From: Pseudoroseicyclus aestuarii
GTDB lineage: Bacteria > Pseudomonadota > Alphaproteobacteria > Rhodobacterales > Rhodobacteraceae
Assembly (NCBI RefSeq): GCF_003217255.1
Contig: NZ_QJTE01000003.1
Coordinates: forward strand, 248,001-312,000
Direction of reading: 5' to 3'
DNA length: 64,000 nucleotides
This document shows, piece by piece, positions 62,825 through 64,000 of the stretch; within the stretch, counting starts at the first letter, position 1, and every line of letters starts with the position of its first letter. The notes beneath the pieces are model-generated. The model was not told where the DNA came from, searched no databases, and worked only from the letters and a program-made list of their open reading frames with translations. Position numbers and translations under genes: made by a program.

Positions 62825-62962
62825 CCGCTTGCCGCCCTTCCGGGACCTACCTCGCGCCCGCGGCGAAGGTCGGCTTGCCGCCCTTCCGCGACCTTCGGGC
62901 TAGGCGCAGCGAAGGACCGCTTTCCGCCCTTCCGCGACCTTCGGGGCGGGCCCAGCCAAGGT
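62825..62962. repeat. Three tandem 46-base repeats
   Basis: Units start at 62825, 62871 and 62917, each exactly 46 bases. Shared core: C-[CG]-GCTT-[GT]-CCGCCCTTCCG-[GC]-GACCT, with a more variable right half ending GCGAAGG or CCAAGG. Units 2 and 3 are most alike. They lie ~500 bases upstream of the ParA-like gene. Confidence 0.8.
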
Positions 62963-63674
62963 CCGCTCTCGCGGTTGGTGTGAGCCACAATAGCCAAGCG
63001 TTTTTGAGCACTCGATTCCTTGGCTTTGTAGCGCGCTACCTGCCTCTAGCGGTCCAACAGGACGAAGCGTCCGTTCGAGAGCAATCGCTTAGGGTCCGGG
63101 CCAACGCCTGCCGCAGCGATAGCTGCGCGGGGGTGTCTACTCACTAAGTAGCCCGCGCAGTTGGCGCGTGCCGCGCCTTTGTGCTCGGGCTACCCGTTCG
63201 GCAGGGGCGAGCCCCTGCACCCCGGCGCCGCTGGCGCGCCGCTCGGGAGACGCTCCGCCCTCCCGAACCCGCCAGGGGCTTTCAGCCGGACCATGGGGTG
63301 AACCGCCCCTCTGGACACCCAGGGCAGGAGGACACGCGCCGTTCTCCTGCACCTCTCGGCGTCTCCCGACGGGCTCGGGGGCGTTCCGCACTCCCCGTTC
63401 GCCATTGCGATCCCTCCCCCGGACGGATCGCGGCCATGGCTCACCCCCAGGCTCCCGGAGGATGCCGCTCCACGCTCGCGGCGGCACCCGTCCACCGGAC
63501 GGATGCTTGGCCGCCGCTCACCCTCCGAACCTCCCCCACTCCCGGGGAGATCGTTCCGCACCTCTCCCCGAGCCCCTTCGGCTCGCTTCCCTGCGGGGTC
63601 GAGAGGGACGCCCTCTCGACCCTCTCCCACCAGCGCATGGAGCAACGGCATGGCAAAGGTAGCAGGGCCAACCC

Positions 63675-63714
63675 CTTCCGCCGTGCGCGCGTCTCGTGAC
63701 GCGCACGGCGGAAG
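63675..63714. repeat. 40-base inverted repeat before the last gene
   Basis: CTTCCGCCGTGCGCG (63675-63689) pairs perfectly with CGCGCACGGCGGAAG (63700-63714) around CGTCTCGTGA. The 15-base stem is very stable. It lies 65 bases before the start of the PemK-like gene, so it may attenuate or separate transcripts. Confidence 0.75.
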
Positions 63715-63779
63715 GTCCCGGCCGAAAGAGGTAAGGGACAGATCGCGCGCGTCGGACATTCACAATCAAGGACCCGACA

Positions 63780-64000
63780 ATGCTCGACAGCACCACCACC
63801 ATTCTCGCGATGACGCCCGCGTGGCAGGACCACCTGTCGCCCGGCGATATCGTCAGCTTCCGCTTCCCGGTTCGGGAGGCCGGGCCGGGGGACAGGCTAA
63901 AGGCGCGGCCCTGCCTCGTCCTCGAGATCGAGGAGATGGCGGGACAGCGTTTCGCTCTCCTCGCCTATGGCACCAGCTCACCGCGCCGGGCCAACTGGGG
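63780..64000 (+). CDS. PemK/MazF-like hypothetical protein, 3' end outside window
   Basis: The frame is open from ATG 63780 to the window edge (73 codons). It reads MLDSTTTILAMTPAWQDH then LSPGDIVSFRFPVREAGPGD, KARPCLVLEIEEMAGQRFAL and LAYGTSSPRRANWG. The G-D-I-V-x-F-x-F-P ... K-x-R-P-x-L-V-L pattern is that of SH3-like PemK/MazF domains. Similar proteins occur on Rhodobacteraceae plasmids, where they are usually hypothetical. A toxin role is not established and the C-terminus is not visible. Confidence 0.65.
   Translation, partial: MLDSTTTILAMTPAWQDHLSPGDIVSFRFPVREAGPGDRLKARPCLVLEIEEMAGQRFALLAYGTSSPRRANW

Larger units (their letters stand above)
62323..63779. other. 1.46-kb gene-free region with repeats and plasmid-like leader
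   Basis: From left to right it holds the A/T-rich parA promoter side (to about 62780), a 14-base palindrome CGCCCGATCGGGCG (62788-62801), three 46-base tandem repeats (62825-62962), a ~170-base mixed part, and from ~63140 a very GC-rich leader. The leader ends in a 40-base inverted repeat (63675-63714). Open frames here are long only because of GC content and overlap on both strands. The GC-rich leader resembles sequences before accessory genes on Rhodobacteraceae plasmids, from general knowledge. Confidence 0.6.

Noticed and set aside
62825-62962. The 46-bp repeats as a CRISPR array
   Set aside because: The units are contiguous with no unique spacers and there are no cas genes.
62812-63830. 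Overlapping open frames on both strands in the last 1.4 kb
   Set aside because: They result from high GC and tandem repeats. None has a ribosome site or a recognisable product, except the PemK-like gene at 63780.

Overview
The window is chromosomal DNA of a high-GC alphaproteobacterium, most likely a member of the Rhodobacteraceae (Rhodobacterales). The support is the gene set and its order: tilS-ftsH, rpmI-rplT followed by pheS and pheT, rbfA/truB, dapB, an LdtR-type MarR regulator, and the small SRP RNA beside dnaX. Intergenic GC-rich repeats ending in a conserved AT-rich tail also fit. No rRNA, tRNA or CRISPR array was found.

Positions 1 to about 40.6 kb are mostly core genome. They hold tilS (5' end outside the window), ftsH, pyrB, a Sua5-type threonylcarbamoyl-AMP synthase and a large acyl-CoA dehydrogenase. 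Next comes a cluster for D-amino acids and murein peptides (MBL hydrolase, Ala/Glu-type epimerase, DppA-like D-aminopeptidase, D-amino acid transaminase). It is followed by an N-formylglutamate amidohydrolase group, pyk, rpmI-rplT and pheS-pheT, the last two separated by a MazF-like gene, a YrhK protein and a secreted protein. Further on are an M20 amidohydrolase, a GST, mscL, a TauE permease, an amino-acid ABC transporter, truB/NAGPA-like/rbfA, dapB/YfcE, two succinate dehydrogenase assembly factors (SDHAF4-like and SdhE), rsmB, an aspartate aminotransferase, ldtR and gloA. The block ends with a Slam outer-membrane protein coupled to a TbpB-like surface lipoprotein, a type XI secretion pair.

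At 41.1-42.6 kb a two-gene island of much lower GC interrupts the core. One product is a PD-(D/E)XK nuclease and the other is unrecognised; this is a candidate defence module. Core genes resume at 42.6-50.7 kb (cold-shock protein, ArsC-like, thrS, ArsR-SRPBCC fusion, hydrolase, recR, YbaB, dnaX, SRP RNA, NAD(P)H reductase).

From 50.8 kb to the end the DNA is accessory. It carries an HNH endonuclease, a MobV-type relaxase with a companion gene, a GlxA-type regulator divergent from a Tat-exported alpha/beta hydrolase, and a solitary tyrosine recombinase. A TetR regulator with a clear operator faces an MFS exporter, and a quinone-oxidoreductase-like gene lies between 44-bp direct repeats. A low-GC ParA-HEPN operon follows, then 1.45 kb of non-coding sequence with three 46-bp tandem repeats and large inverted repeats. 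The window ends in a truncated PemK/MazF-like gene. This part looks like a succession of plasmid- and island-derived insertions.

The most novel-looking items are the PD-(D/E)XK two-gene island, the ParA-HEPN operon with its repeat array, and the Slam-lipoprotein pair. Gene starts were chosen by eye from ribosome-binding sites and family alignment; no database search was possible.
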